Part shown: positions 7,322-16,408 of the stretch, piece after piece
Position numbering within the stretch: the first letter of the stretch is position 1
How the letters are laid out: each line of letters begins with the position of its first letter
DNA from: Bacillota bacterium
Lineage (GTDB): Bacteria > Bacillota > Sulfobacillia > Sulfobacillales > Sulfobacillaceae
Reading direction: 5' to 3'
Length of the DNA: 33,242 nucleotides
NCBI GenBank assembly: GCA_021797635.1
Contig: JAJZZI010000113.1
Span: 1 to 33,242 of the forward strand
Made by a program: the position numbers and the translations under genes
The notes under the pieces: model-generated
Databases searched by the model: none
What the model saw: the letters and a program-made list of their open reading frames with translations, nothing else
Told to the model about the DNA's origin: nothing

Positions 7322-8461
7322 TCATTCCGGCAGCAGACGTTTTAACCCTTCGCTGGCCTGGTCTACGGCTATCGCTACCGGCCGCTCGGCAGGCTCAAAC
7401 GCCCCTTGCAGGGCGTCTTGCAAGAGGGAACTGGCCGCTTCTGGTACAAGCGCCACCACACTGCCCCCAAAGCCAGCCCCAGTCAGGCGCGCACCCGCCT
7501 TGCCCCGGACAAGTCGGTTCTGAATGCCGAGCACGGCTTCGACGGTTCGGTCCAGGATGGCCGTAGAGACATCGTAGTCGTCCCGTAAAGATTGATGACT
7601 TTGGCTCAAAAGCTCTGCGACCTCTGCCCAATCGCTGCGGCCAGCGGCTTCGACAACCGCTTGCACCCTGAGATTCTCCGTGATAATGTGGCGCGCTCGG
7701 CGGAGTAATACGGGGTCGGCAATGCGCTGCCAGTCGCCTGGATTGGCCTGTCGAAGGTTTGGTAGGCCGAGCGCCTGACTAGCCCGCTGGGCTTCGTCGA
7801 CACGGGTATCATAGGCGCTTGCTGCCAGGGATCGAGGGGTCTTGGTGTCGATGATCCAAAAGCGGTAGCCAGCGCTGGCAAAATCAAAGGGAATGGTCTC
7901 TTGCGAACGCTGGCCGGCGTCAATAAGCACCGCTTGTCCCGCTTTAGCGTAGGTAATGGCCGTCTGATCCAAAATTCCCGTGCTAACGCCCAAATATTGA
8001 TTTTCCACCGCCTGCGCGAGAGGAATTAATCGGGCGGGAGGAAGGGTTTGAGGATAGGTTAAACAAGCGATCAGGCTGAGCGCTAACGCGGCTGAGGAGG
8101 AAAGTCCGCTTCCAGCAGGCAACGTAGAGGTGACGGAAAGGTTAAATCCGCGTTCGATGGAGAGGAGGTCGACTGCGGCCACGACGAAGCCATAGAGACC
8201 TTGAAGGGGTCGTTCTTGTGCTCGTTGATGCACTTCCAGCAACGAGCCCGACCAGCGCTCTGATTCGAATTCGCTGGTGATGGCTACCTGAGCATCGTCT
8301 CTCCAGCCTAAACAGACCGTGGTGGCCAGCGAAATGGCGATGGGCAAGGACAATCCACCTTGATAGTCGGTGTGATCGCCAATGCAATTGACGCGGCCGG
8401 GAGCGCGAAAGGCCACATCAGGCGAGCACTGATATAGCGAGCGAAAGGTGTCTTGGTCCAT
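7322..8461 (-). CDS. galK: Galactokinase
   Basis: The 379-residue GHMP kinase shows GRVNCIGDHTDYQGG (about 22-36; the usual Glu of GEHTDY is Asp), the phosphate-binding LPAGSGLSSSAA (114-125), GILDQTA with the likely catalytic Asp165, and the C-terminal GARLTGAGFGGSVVAL. It phosphorylates D-galactose to galactose 1-phosphate as the first step of the Leloir pathway. AGGGGG precedes the ATG. No galT or galE is nearby, so the rest of the pathway must be elsewhere. The Cys and Asp in motif 1 are conservative departures; a related sugar kinase specificity cannot be fully excluded. Confidence 0.92.
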   Translation of the reverse strand: MDQDTFRSLYQCSPDVAFRAPGRVNCIGDHTDYQGGLSLPIAISLATTVCLGWRDDAQVAITSEFESERWSGSLLEVHQRAQERPLQGLYGFVVAAVDLLSIERGFNLSVTSTLPAGSGLSSSAALALSLIACLTYPQTLPPARLIPLAQAVENQYLGVSTGILDQTAITYAKAGQAVLIDAGQRSQETIPFDFASAGYRFWIIDTKTPRSLAASAYDTRVDEAQRASQALGLPNLRQANPGDWQRIADPVLLRRARHIITENLRVQAVVEAAGRSDWAEVAELLSQSHQSLRDDYDVSTAILDRTVEAVLGIQNRLVRGKAGARLTGAGFGGSVVALVPEAASSLLQDALQGAFEPAERPVAIAVDQASEGLKRLLPE

Positions 8462-8493
8462 ATGTCCCCCTAAACCATTGGTTAATATTCGTC

Positions 8494-8787
8494 CTAAGCG
8501 CGCCCCGAGTCATCGCGGCCTTTGGCATGTGGGGGCTTTGGAAAGAGTCGCCGAGAGAGCGCGACACCCGTCCATGCGCTCATGGCGATAACCACCAGCA
8601 CGACCCAATACCAGGGGCCCCGGCTGACCACGTGGGTGAAGAGGAGCACCACTAAACCTAAGAAAATCAGCTCTGAGACGAAGATGGCGAACAAAACTCG
8701 TCGATTTATGCGGATGACCCCTCTCACCCCAACGCCATGTTTAAATGGCCAAGTCGCGACTACCGGCAAGGTATCGGCTTGCGGCAA
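8494..8787 (-). CDS. Small two-helix membrane protein, third gene of the acnA operon
   Basis: The C-terminal part has two hydrophobic segments, FAIFVSELIFLGLVVLLFTHVV and WYWVVLVVIAMSAWTGVAL, joined by a short loop, and a basic tail. The full frame uses a TTG start at 8787 and overlaps the Nudix gene by 47 bp; a GTG at 8727 would give a 77-residue protein starting just before the first helix. Neither start has a strong ribosome site. I do not recognise a family. Same strand as acnA and the Nudix gene. Confidence 0.5.
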   Translation of the reverse strand: MPQADTLPVVATWPFKHGVGVRGVIRINRRVLFAIFVSELIFLGLVVLLFTHVVSRGPWYWVVLVVIAMSAWTGVALSRRLFPKPPHAKGRDDSGRA

Positions 8788-9394
8788 TAAACACCCGTTG
8801 ATAATAGCGATCCTTACAAGGTACTAAATCCGAGGACTCCATTGTAACAAACTGTTCTTCGCCGGACCAGCGGCGAATCTCCATGGATGCCTTTTGGGCC
8901 CGCCCTTGGACGAGGTCCATGCCTTGCTCGATCCCAAGCCAGGCCAGCGCGGAGACTTCCTCGGGATTGGGGCGAAAGGCACCAAGAGCAAGGTCCAGTT
9001 GGGCTAAAAAGATATGCTGGAACTCGCGATCAATCCGGGTGGGGGTACGCGAGGTACATGTTCTTAGCCCCAACGGCACGAAGATATCCGCGGTTAGATC
9101 AAGGCCCAGTTCCTCTCGGGCTTCGCGCGCTCCGTCAAGAACGGTTTCTCCCGTTCGAATGTGGCCTCCGATGGATGCGTCCCACAACCCTGGGTGATCC
9201 AGTTTGTCTGAGCTCCTGTGCTGAAAAAGCACAGCGGGCTCGGGAACCCGCCGTACTATCCAGCAGTTGAACGTTTGATGCCAGTTGCCATCTACATGGA
9301 CGGCTCGCCTTGATTTGCTCCCCACCAGACGGAAGTTGTCGTCGAAGATGTCTAACCACTCTGAAGTCTCCGCCTCGGCAACAGCATTCATCAT
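8741..9394 (-). CDS. Nudix hydrolase (YfcD/IPP-isomerase-like)
   Basis: The 217-residue protein starts [14 protein letters not shown], typical of the YfcD-type Nudix group, and has the Nudix helix region [23 protein letters not shown]. The motif is G-x5-E then six rather than the usual seven residues before REAREELGL, a one-residue shortening worth checking. Such enzymes hydrolyse nucleoside or other diphosphates and need a divalent metal held by the EE pair. Its ATG overlaps the acnA stop codon by 4 bp (ATGA) and is preceded by GGAGG, so it is translationally coupled to aconitase. Substrate cannot be predicted. Confidence 0.85.
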   Translation of the reverse strand: MMNAVAEAETSEWLDIFDDNFRLVGSKSRRAVHVDGNWHQTFNCWIVRRVPEPAVLFQHRSSDKLDHPGLWDASIGGHIRTGETVLDGAREAREELGLDLTADIFVPLGLRTCTSRTPTRIDREFQHIFLAQLDLALGAFRPNPEEVSALAWLGIEQGMDLVQGRAQKASMEIRRWSGEEQFVTMESSDLVPCKDRYYQRVFIAASRYLAGSRDLAI

Positions 9395-12102
9395 CCTTCG
9401 TCCTCCACTAAATTGCCTAAGACCGTCTGCAGGATGCCCCCGGTCCGGTAGTAGTCTACGTCGACGGGCGTGTCCAAGCGCGCGATACAGGTGACTTTCG
9501 TGGTGCGCCCCTTAGCGTCTTGGATTTCTAGCTCCGCTTCGCATAAAGGGGACAGCGAGTTGGGCAGGTGGATACTCACCGTTTCCTCACCCAAAAGCCC
9601 TAGCTTGGGCCAACTGTCACCCTCGTGAAACTGTAAGGGCAGTACGCCCATCCCTACCAAATTGGACCGATGGATGCGCTCAAAGCTCTCGGCGATCACC
9701 GCCCGCACACCCAGTAGAGCGGTGCCTTTGGCGGCCCAGTCGCGAGAACTTCCCGTGCCATATTCTTTTCCTGCAAAAATGACAAGCGGGGTGGCCTGGC
9801 GGCGATACTTCATGGCGGCGTCATAAATAGGCATGACCGTATCCGAGGGAAGATGGCGCGTGACCCCACCCTCAGTGCCGGGAGCCATTTGGTTTCGAAT
9901 GCGAATGTTGGCAAAGGTGCCACGCATCATGACTTCATGGTTGCCACGGCGCGATCCGTATGAGTTGAAGTCCTTAGGGCTTAGCCCGTGTTCTTTAAGA
10001 TATTGGGCGGCCGGGGTACTCGAGCCGATCGCTCCCGCGGGGGAGATGTGGTCGGTGGTGATGGAATCGCCGAACAAGGCCAGGATCTTTGCCTCGGAGA
10101 TGGATTCTACCGCTTTGGGATGTTTCGACCAGTCGTCGAAAAATGGCGGCTCTTGGATGTAGGTAGACTCTGGATCCCATGCGTAGAGCTCGCCCTGAGG
10201 CGCATCCAACTGATTCCAGAGCGAGTTGGAAGCAAACACTTTTTCGTATTGCTTTTGGTAAAGCGCTGGTTGAATCGCCCGAGTGATGACGGCCTCTACG
10301 TGTTCGGAGGTGGGCCATAGGTCGCGGAGATAAACGGGCTGGCCCTTGGCGTCATGTCCGATGGGATCGGCGGCAAAGTCAATATCGACGGTTCCGGCAA
10401 GGGCGTACGCCACGACCAACGGGGGAGAGGCTAGGTAGTTGGCCTTTACCAATGGATGGATCCGTCCCTCAAAATTTCGGTTGCCGCTTAAAACAGAGGC
10501 GACGGTGAGGTCGTTCGATTGGATGGCCTCCGTAATTTCGTCGGACAAGGGGCCGCTGTTGCCAATACAGGTCGTGCATCCATAGCCCACGAGATTAAAT
10601 CCCAGGCTTTCCAGCGGCTTCATCAGCCCTGCCTGCTCCAAATAGGCCGTGACCACGCGCGATCCAGGGGCTAGGCTGGTTTTGACATAGCTAGCGACGC
10701 CAAGTCCGCGCTCGACCGCGCTCTGGGCTAAGAGCCCGGCAGCGACCATGACGCTAGGGTTGGAGGTGTTGGTGCAGCTAGTGATCGCTGCGATGACCAC
10801 GGATCCGGTGCCGATCGTCTGGCGACGGGAAGGCAAAGTGACCGTCCTTGCGATTTGAGCCTGATTGAGCCCAAATCCTCGCTGGTCGACAGGAGCGCTT
10901 AAGGCCTTTCGAAACGTCGTTTTCATGGCGGAAAGGGCGACTCGGTCCTGAGGACGTTTGGGGCCAGAGAGGGAGGGTTCGATGGTGCTTAGATCCAGGT
11001 GCAATACGTCTGAGTAGTCGATTTCTGGCAAAGCGTCGTCAGCAAACATGCCCTGTTCGCGGAGATACCATTCGACCAGGGCAACCTGCTCCGGGGACCG
11101 ACCGGTGGCGCCGAGGTATGCCAGGGTTTCTTCGTCGGTAGGGAAAAACCCCATGGTAGCACCATACTCCGGTGCCATGTTGGCCACGGTCGCGCGATCG
11201 GCGAGACTCATGTCCCGGACACCGGGTCCGAAAAACTCAACAAACTTGCCGACCACACCATACTGGCGCAGGATTTGGGTGATGGTTAGGGCTAGATCGG
11301 TCGCGGTGGCTCCGGCTGGCAGTTCTCCGGAGAGGCGAAAGCCGACGACTTCTGGCATCAAAAAGAACAGGGGCTGGCCCAACATGTTGGCTTCCGCCTC
11401 AATGCCCCCAACGCCCCAGCCGAGCACCCCTAAGCCGTTGATCATGGTGGTATGGGAGTCGGTACCAACCAGAGAATCAGGAAAAACTTCAGTGAGGTCG
11501 CCCTTCGTACGCGTGGCGACCACCGAAGCCAAATATTCTAAGTTGACTTGATGGATGATTCCCGTATCCGGGGGGACCACCCGAAAGTTATCAAACGAGG
11601 TCTGAGCCCATTTAAGCAACCGATATCGCTCCTGATTGCGCTCGAACTCGCGGGTCATGTTATGTTCAAAAGCCGAAGGCTGGCCGAACTGATCGACTTG
11701 AACCGAGTGGTCTACGACAAGATCCACGGGGATGAGGGGATTGATCTTTTGGGCATCGCCGCCGATCCTTGCCATTTTGGAACGCAGGGCAGCCAAATCG
11801 ACCACGGCCGGCACTCCTGTGAGATCCTGTAGGACCACGCGCGACGGCTTAAAGGGTATTTCCTTGCGGTCGGGGGATTTGGGGTTATAGTGCGCTAGAT
11901 TGACGATGTCGTCTCTACGAATCTGATAGTCGTCGAATTGACGCAACACGGCTTCTAACAGGATTTTAATGCTGATCGGCAGACGCGCGATGCGGCCGAT
12001 CCCCTGTTCCTCCAACGCTTTCAGCCGGTAGTAGGTTAATTGTTGACCGTTGCGTTCAACGGTCGTGCGAGCGTGAAATGGGTCTAGGGTTGGCTTGGTC
12101 AC
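9391..12102 (-). CDS. acnA: Aconitate hydratase A
   Basis: The protein of about 903 residues interconverts citrate and isocitrate in the TCA cycle. The [4Fe-4S] ligands are in [10 protein letters not shown] (Cys443) and [10 protein letters not shown] (Cys509 and Cys512), with the same spacing as in known AcnA enzymes; active-site segments [18 protein letters not shown] and [11 protein letters not shown] are present. Domain order and length are those of the AcnA/IRP1 class. A GTG at 12111 is possible, but AGAGGTG (12111-12117) overlaps that codon and sits 8 bp from the GTG at 12100-12102, so I choose the latter. First gene of a three-gene operon with the Nudix and small membrane protein genes. 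Confidence 0.96.
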   Translation of the reverse strand: MTKPTLDPFHARTTVERNGQQLTYYRLKALEEQGIGRIARLPISIKILLEAVLRQFDDYQIRRDDIVNLAHYNPKSPDRKEIPFKPSRVVLQDLTGVPAVVDLAALRSKMARIGGDAQKINPLIPVDLVVDHSVQVDQFGQPSAFEHNMTREFERNQERYRLLKWAQTSFDNFRVVPPDTGIIHQVNLEYLASVVATRTKGDLTEVFPDSLVGTDSHTTMINGLGVLGWGVGGIEAEANMLGQPLFFLMPEVVGFRLSGELPAGATATDLALTITQILRQYGVVGKFVEFFGPGVRDMSLADRATVANMAPEYGATMGFFPTDEETLAYLGATGRSPEQVALVEWYLREQGMFADDALPEIDYSDVLHLDLSTIEPSLSGPKRPQDRVALSAMKTTFRKALSAPVDQRGFGLNQAQIARTVTLPSRRQTIGTGSVVIAAITSCTNTSNPSVMVAAGLLAQSAVERGLGVASYVKTSLAPGSRVVTAYLEQAGLMKPLESLGFNLVGYGCTTCIGNSGPLSDEITEAIQSNDLTVASVLSGNRNFEGRIHPLVKANYLASPPLVVAYALAGTVDIDFAADPIGHDAKGQPVYLRDLWPTSEHVEAVITRAIQPALYQKQYEKVFASNSLWNQLDAPQGELYAWDPESTYIQEPPFFDDWSKHPKAVESISEAKILALFGDSITTDHISPAGAIGSSTPAAQYLKEHGLSPKDFNSYGSRRGNHEVMMRGTFANIRIRNQMAPGTEGGVTRHLPSDTVMPIYDAAMKYRRQATPLVIFAGKEYGTGSSRDWAAKGTALLGVRAVIAESFERIHRSNLVGMGVLPLQFHEGDSWPKLGLLGEETVSIHLPNSLSPLCEAELEIQDAKGRTTKVTCIARLDTPVDVDYYRTGGILQTVLGNLVEDEG

Positions 12103-12268
12103 GTTGATCACCTCTTACGAGTAGTCGTTAAGATACCTTCATTGTAATGCAAAGTCGTGCACATAGAGACATCGTAACCAAATAGGCGAACGCCGAGCGG
12201 GATGGAGTCCTCTACCGCTAGAACTCGGGGATTAAAGCGGCTTGCCAGGTTTTGAAAAAAGTGCCATT

Positions 12269-12317
12269 GTCTGAGTGAACGAGGAGAGTCCGCCCATGCG
12301 TCTTTAAGGACTCAGAC
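12269..12317 (+). promoter_or_regulatory. Leader inverted repeat enclosing a four-codon mini-ORF
   Basis: GTCTGAGT (12269-12276) and ACTCAGAC (12310-12317) form a perfect 8-bp inverted repeat 42 to 90 bp upstream of the sugar-acid cassette. Between them lie GAGGAG (12281-12286) and, 9 bp on, ATG-CGT-CTT-TAA (12296-12307). This could be an operator or a leader-type control element; a chance arrangement is possible. Confidence 0.35.
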
Positions 12318-12358
12318 TCAAATACGTTTAGCTCTGCTACGGAAGGGATGATGGTTCG

Positions 12359-13723
12359 TTGGTCACTTCGCCTGGTGATCCACTGGCGCACGTCAATACA
12401 TACTCTAGTCCATCGGATTTAAAGATCACCGATATCCGCTTCGCTGACATCCAAGGAGCACCCATGCATTGCTCGCTGATGAAGATCTACACCAATCAAG
12501 GATTGGTGGGATACGGGGAGGTGCGCGACGGAGCTAGCAAGACTTACGCCTTGATGCTGAAAAGCCGCCTGATTGGAGAGAATCCCTGTCAGGTGGACAA
12601 GCTCTTCCGTCGCATTAAGCAATTTGGCGGTCATGCTCGCCAAGGCGGCGGAGTGTGCGGAGTCGAAATTGCTCTGTGGGATCTCGCCGGTAAAGCGTTT
12701 GGAGTGCCCGTATACCAGATGCTGGGGGGCCAGTTCCGGGATCGGATTCGGATGTACTGCGATACCGACAACCACGGTCGGACCGATGGCATAGCCATGG
12801 GCGAGGCGCTAAAAGCGCGCATGGAGTTAGGCTATACCTTCCTCAAGATGGACCTGGGCATCTCGCTCATTATCGATGTCCCCGGCACCTTGTCGGCGCC
12901 GCTGGGATTCTTAGACGAGATGCGTGCTCATTCTCGCGGGTTAAGCCCGGATGCTTCACCGGAGGATCATCGTTGGCATCGCAACCGCTCCTATGATGTG
13001 TTTAACATCGCGCATCCCTTCACCCACATTCATGTGACCGAAAAAGGCTTAGACGTATTGGAGCAATACGTGGCAGACGTTCGCTCGGTGATTGGCTATG
13101 AGGTTCCGCTCGCTATTGACCACTTTGGCCATATTGGCGTGGATGACTGTATCAAGTTGGCCCGCCGCCTGGAGAAGTATAACTTGGCGTGGCTTGAGGA
13201 TATGGTGCCGTGGCAGATGACCGAACACTACGTCAAACTGTCAAGGGCGAGCACGACCCCGATCTGCACGGGAGAGGATATTTACCTTAAAGAGAATTTT
13301 CGCCCGCTGTTGGAAGCCGGTGGGGTTTCGGTGATTCACCCTGACATCTTAACCTCAGGCGGAATTCTGGAGAACAAGAAGATTGGTGACATGGCCGAAG
13401 AGTATGGCGTATCCATGGCGGTGCATATGGCCGAAAGCCCGATTGCCTGTATGGCCGCCGTGCATAGTGTAGCCGCGACGAATAACTTCATTGCGCTGGA
13501 ATACCATTCGGTCGACGTGCCTTGGTGGGACGAGCTCGTATCCGGATTGCCGAGACCCCTCGTCGACCACGGTTACATTACCGTCCCCAGCGGGCCCGGC
13601 CTAGGCATAGAAGGCTTAAACGACGAAGTGATCGCTCAGCATCTCGCGCCGCATATCCCGGGGCTATGGGAGAGCACAGAACATTGGGATGGAGATTGGT
13701 CGCATGACCGACTTTGGAGTTAA
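12359..13723 (+). CDS. Mandelate racemase/muconate lactonizing (enolase superfamily) protein, probable sugar-acid dehydratase
   Basis: The 454-residue protein has the N-terminal capping domain (MKIYTNQGLVGYGEVR...) with VCGVEIALWDLAGKAFGVPVYQMLGG, and the C-terminal barrel. Likely catalytic and metal residues are Lys163 (FLKMDLG), Asp254 (LAIDHFG), Glu280 (WLEDM), Glu306 (TGEDI) and His356 (MAVHMAESP). Superfamily members abstract the alpha proton of a carboxylate, and those with this ligand set are commonly acid-sugar dehydratases. The stretch from about 170 to 220, rich in His/Asp/Arg, is an insertion that probably shapes the active site. Start is TTG with GGAAGGG 11 bp upstream; an ATG at 12348 is out of frame. 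First gene of a five-gene cassette. Exact substrate unknown. Confidence 0.85.
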   Translation: MVTSPGDPLAHVNTYSSPSDLKITDIRFADIQGAPMHCSLMKIYTNQGLVGYGEVRDGASKTYALMLKSRLIGENPCQVDKLFRRIKQFGGHARQGGGVCGVEIALWDLAGKAFGVPVYQMLGGQFRDRIRMYCDTDNHGRTDGIAMGEALKARMELGYTFLKMDLGISLIIDVPGTLSAPLGFLDEMRAHSRGLSPDASPEDHRWHRNRSYDVFNIAHPFTHIHVTEKGLDVLEQYVADVRSVIGYEVPLAIDHFGHIGVDDCIKLARRLEKYNLAWLEDMVPWQMTEHYVKLSRASTTPICTGEDIYLKENFRPLLEAGGVSVIHPDILTSGGILENKKIGDMAEEYGVSMAVHMAESPIACMAAVHSVAATNNFIALEYHSVDVPWWDELVSGLPRPLVDHGYITVPSGPGLGIEGLNDEVIAQHLAPHIPGLWESTEHWDGDWSHDRLWS

Positions 13724-13747
13724 CCTGGCAGGAGGGGAACTAGCCAG

Positions 13748-14539
13748 ATGACATCGGCTCGAAAGTTGGCCTTCATCAGTGACGGCGCGGCAGCCGGCGC
13801 TCGAGCCATTGCCGAGCGGCTGGTCAGCCATGGCATGCAGGTGATGCTTAACCTAGGCCCAGGCCAGGATGAAGAGGGCGCCAAGACGGCGTTCGGCAAA
13901 GATTTGTGGGAGTCGGTGCTGTGGTCTCGTGGCGATCTAAGCCAAGGGGCCTCGGCAGGCCGCGTACTAAGCCAGACTATCGAGCAGTTCGGGACGGTCG
14001 ATGTCCTTATACACAACTCCCAGCGGATCGTTGCCACCAGCGTGGAACATGCTGATTGCCGCACGTACCAGGATAGTATGGCCGTCAATGTGAAGAGTGC
14101 ATTTTTCCTTACCCAAGCTTTCGCGCGGCAACCCACCCTTGAGGACAGCCGGATCATTTATGTCAGTAGTATTCACGCCGAGAAACCGACCGGCTCCAGC
14201 TTCGTCTATTCGGTAGGCAAAGGGGCACTAGGCATGCTGGCACGCGAGGCCGCCCTCGACCTCGGACGGCGCGGCGCATCCGTGAATGTGATCGAGATGG
14301 GTCCCGTTGAAGGCGACGATCAACGTTTCGCTAGCGAGATAAGCGACCTCTATCAGTATTACCGTTACAAGGTGCCGTCCGCGGTCTTAGGAACCTTTGA
14401 AGACTTGGCCCATCTCATCTGGTTTTTGAGTCTTCCCGAATCTCGTTTCATTAATGGATCGACGATCCGCCTTGATGGAGGGTTTAGCTTGCACTACATG
14501 AACCACAAGATGAAGTTGGGTCACGACCAAAACGCCTAA
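13748..14539 (+). CDS. SDR-family oxidoreductase with an atypical nucleotide-binding motif
   Basis: The 263-residue protein keeps the SDR core: LIHNSQR in place of the NNAG motif, the Asn of AVNVKSAFF, Ser in YVSSIHAEKP, and the YSVGK catalytic Tyr/Lys pair, then GPVEGDD and the C-terminal SRFINGSTIRLDGGFSLHY. The glycine-rich turn reads SDGAAAGARAIA instead of TGxxxGxG, so cofactor binding may be altered or weak. AGGAGGGG precedes the ATG and the gap to the dehydratase gene is 24 bp. A role as NAD(P)-dependent dehydrogenase of a sugar or sugar acid follows from context. It may work with the next SDR protein. Confidence 0.82.
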   Translation: MTSARKLAFISDGAAAGARAIAERLVSHGMQVMLNLGPGQDEEGAKTAFGKDLWESVLWSRGDLSQGASAGRVLSQTIEQFGTVDVLIHNSQRIVATSVEHADCRTYQDSMAVNVKSAFFLTQAFARQPTLEDSRIIYVSSIHAEKPTGSSFVYSVGKGALGMLAREAALDLGRRGASVNVIEMGPVEGDDQRFASEISDLYQYYRYKVPSAVLGTFEDLAHLIWFLSLPESRFINGSTIRLDGGFSLHYMNHKMKLGHDQNA

Positions 14540-14687
14540 CATCAGGCCTGGGCGTGGAGTTTGGTCTAACCGAGAGAAAGAGGGATGGCACGGTGAGCCG
14601 AAGGGCAATTGGGTGTGGTCCGTACGGTGCAGACATTGCATCATGGCTCCGCTTTGATCCCTGTCGCCAAATGGCTGGGGGTGCGTC

Positions 14688-15461
14688 ATGAGCCTAGCGA
14701 ACAAGATTGCCTTGGTGACTGGAGCAGGCACCGGCATCGGCCAAGGCATTGCCCTAGGCTTGGCCCATGCCGGTGCCCAGGTGGCGGTCAATTACTTCGT
14801 GGAACCCGAGCGAGCGGAAGAGACCGTGCGCCAAATTCACGAGGTGGGCGGCCAGGCGTTTAGCGTGCAGGCCGATGTTTCACAAGCAGATCAGGTTTTT
14901 GATATGGTGGGCCGGGTCACCGAGCACTTTGGCGGCATTGATATTTTAGTCAACAATGCGGCGCAACAGCCCAATCTAGGCCTGCTCGAATACGATGAAC
15001 AGACCTACGATCGGGTCATGAATACGAATTGCATGGGCTATTGGCTAACCATGCAAGCGGTTTTGCCAACGATGCGGGCGCGAGGCAAAGGCCGCGTGGT
15101 CAACATATCTTCCGTCCATGGCAAGCGGCCCACGGATTTCGATGTAGTCTATGCCATGTCCAAGGGCGGCGTGAAAATGTTGACGCGCGAGGCGGCTATA
15201 GAGCTGGCTCGTTACCATATTACCGTCAACATGATTGAACCGGGAGCGGTGGCGGTGGGCCCTAAAAGCGGGAATTCCCGTCCGATTGTTCCCCCTGAAG
15301 CCCGAAGCGAGCATCGTTTGCGCACTCGAAGTAAGTTTCCTTTAGGACGGGTGGGCCGGCCAGAAGACATCGCCAACGTCGTTTCGTTTTTAGCCTCGGA
15401 CCAAAGCGAGTTCATCACCGGGGCGTCCATCCGTGCTGATGGCGGCAGCATGCTGTTATAG
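14688..15461 (+). CDS. SDR-family sugar/polyol dehydrogenase-like oxidoreductase
   Basis: This is a canonical 257-residue classical SDR: TGAGTGIGQGIA cofactor motif at the N-terminus, NNAAQQPN, Ser in NISSVHGKRP, YAMSKGG with the catalytic Tyr and Lys, and the typical GRPEDIANVVSFLAS...GASIRADGG end. Proteins of this look include glucose 1-dehydrogenases and other sugar or sugar-acid dehydrogenases. It follows the first SDR gene after about 150 bp without another gene and has GGGGGTG before its ATG. The two SDRs are clearly diverged, so they probably catalyse different steps of the pathway. Confidence 0.9.
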   Translation: MSLANKIALVTGAGTGIGQGIALGLAHAGAQVAVNYFVEPERAEETVRQIHEVGGQAFSVQADVSQADQVFDMVGRVTEHFGGIDILVNNAAQQPNLGLLEYDEQTYDRVMNTNCMGYWLTMQAVLPTMRARGKGRVVNISSVHGKRPTDFDVVYAMSKGGVKMLTREAAIELARYHITVNMIEPGAVAVGPKSGNSRPIVPPEARSEHRLRTRSKFPLGRVGRPEDIANVVSFLASDQSEFITGASIRADGGSMLL

Positions 15462-15488
15462 TTCGATCTCAAGAAAGGGTGAAGCGTG

Positions 15489-16340
15489 ATGCAATTTCGT
15501 AACCGTGAAGACGTAATCCAGTTGACCCCGCTGTGGACCGGAGAAAGATCGGAAGACGGGCGTCCGCGAGTCGCTGACGATATTCTTGGCAGGATGGAAA
15601 AGATGACGACCGAAGAGGCGTGGGGAGTGCTTTGGCATCATGGATACAAGTATCAGTTCGAAGGCGATTTTCGTATGGTGCATACCGATAAGGTGCTGGT
15701 AGGCCGCGCAGTTACGGCGATGATGATGCCGATGCGTCCTGATTTGCACAACTACCTACTCGAATTCGGCCAAAAAAACGAGTCCAGGCACGGATTTTTC
15801 AACGTCTGGGTGGTGGATTCGCTACAAGATGGAGACGTCATGGTGGTGGACATGTTCGACAAGATATTCGAAGGGACCTTTTCCGGAGGAAATCTTTCGA
15901 CCACGGTGGCTTCGCGAACGAAACGCGGCCAGGTAATCTATGGAGGGATCCGCGATCTCCAGCAAATTGTGGACATCGAGAATTTGCAGACCTATTATCG
16001 CGGCATCGACCCCACACCCATTCGAGAGGTAACGATGACGGGAATGAACGTTCCCTGTCGCATTGGCAAGGCGGTCTGTATGCCTGGCGATGTTGTGCTA
16101 GGAACTAGCGCTGGTGTTTTGTTTATCCCGCCCCACTTGGCCGAGGAGTGTGTCGTGCAAGCGGAGAGGACCAGGCTTCGCGACCTTTTTGGGTTTGTGC
16201 GGATTCGAGAGGGAAAATACAGTTCCGCCGATATCGATGTGGCCAAGTGGACAGACGCGATTGAGCGCGACTTTACGAACTGGCGAAAGGACAACACGCC
16301 GGATGATTTGAAGCATCTTAGCTGGGACGAAGAGTCCTAA
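15489..16340 (+). CDS. RraA/HMG-aldolase-family protein
   Basis: The 283-residue protein matches the RraA-like fold family (4-hydroxy-4-methyl-2-oxoglutarate/4-carboxy-4-hydroxy-2-oxoadipate aldolases and relatives): DGDVMVVDMFDKI, GGIRDLQQI with the Arg-Asp pair that binds substrate and metal in the aldolases, and GDVVLGTSAGVLFIPP. It is longer than RraA itself (about 160 residues) at both ends. In this cassette a class II aldolase-like cleavage of a keto-deoxy acid, or another lyase step, is a reasonable inference. ATG 15489 is preceded by AAAGGGTG at 8 bp; a GTG one codon upstream is possible. Not expected to regulate RNase E here. Confidence 0.8.
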   Translation: MQFRNREDVIQLTPLWTGERSEDGRPRVADDILGRMEKMTTEEAWGVLWHHGYKYQFEGDFRMVHTDKVLVGRAVTAMMMPMRPDLHNYLLEFGQKNESRHGFFNVWVVDSLQDGDVMVVDMFDKIFEGTFSGGNLSTTVASRTKRGQVIYGGIRDLQQIVDIENLQTYYRGIDPTPIREVTMTGMNVPCRIGKAVCMPGDVVLGTSAGVLFIPPHLAEECVVQAERTRLRDLFGFVRIREGKYSSADIDVAKWTDAIERDFTNWRKDNTPDDLKHLSWDEES

Positions 16341-16408
16341 GCCAAGTTGGTCCAGAGTCGGACTCTTGGAGTTCCCAAAGAAAGCCGTGAGTACAGGAGG
16401 AATGGTTG

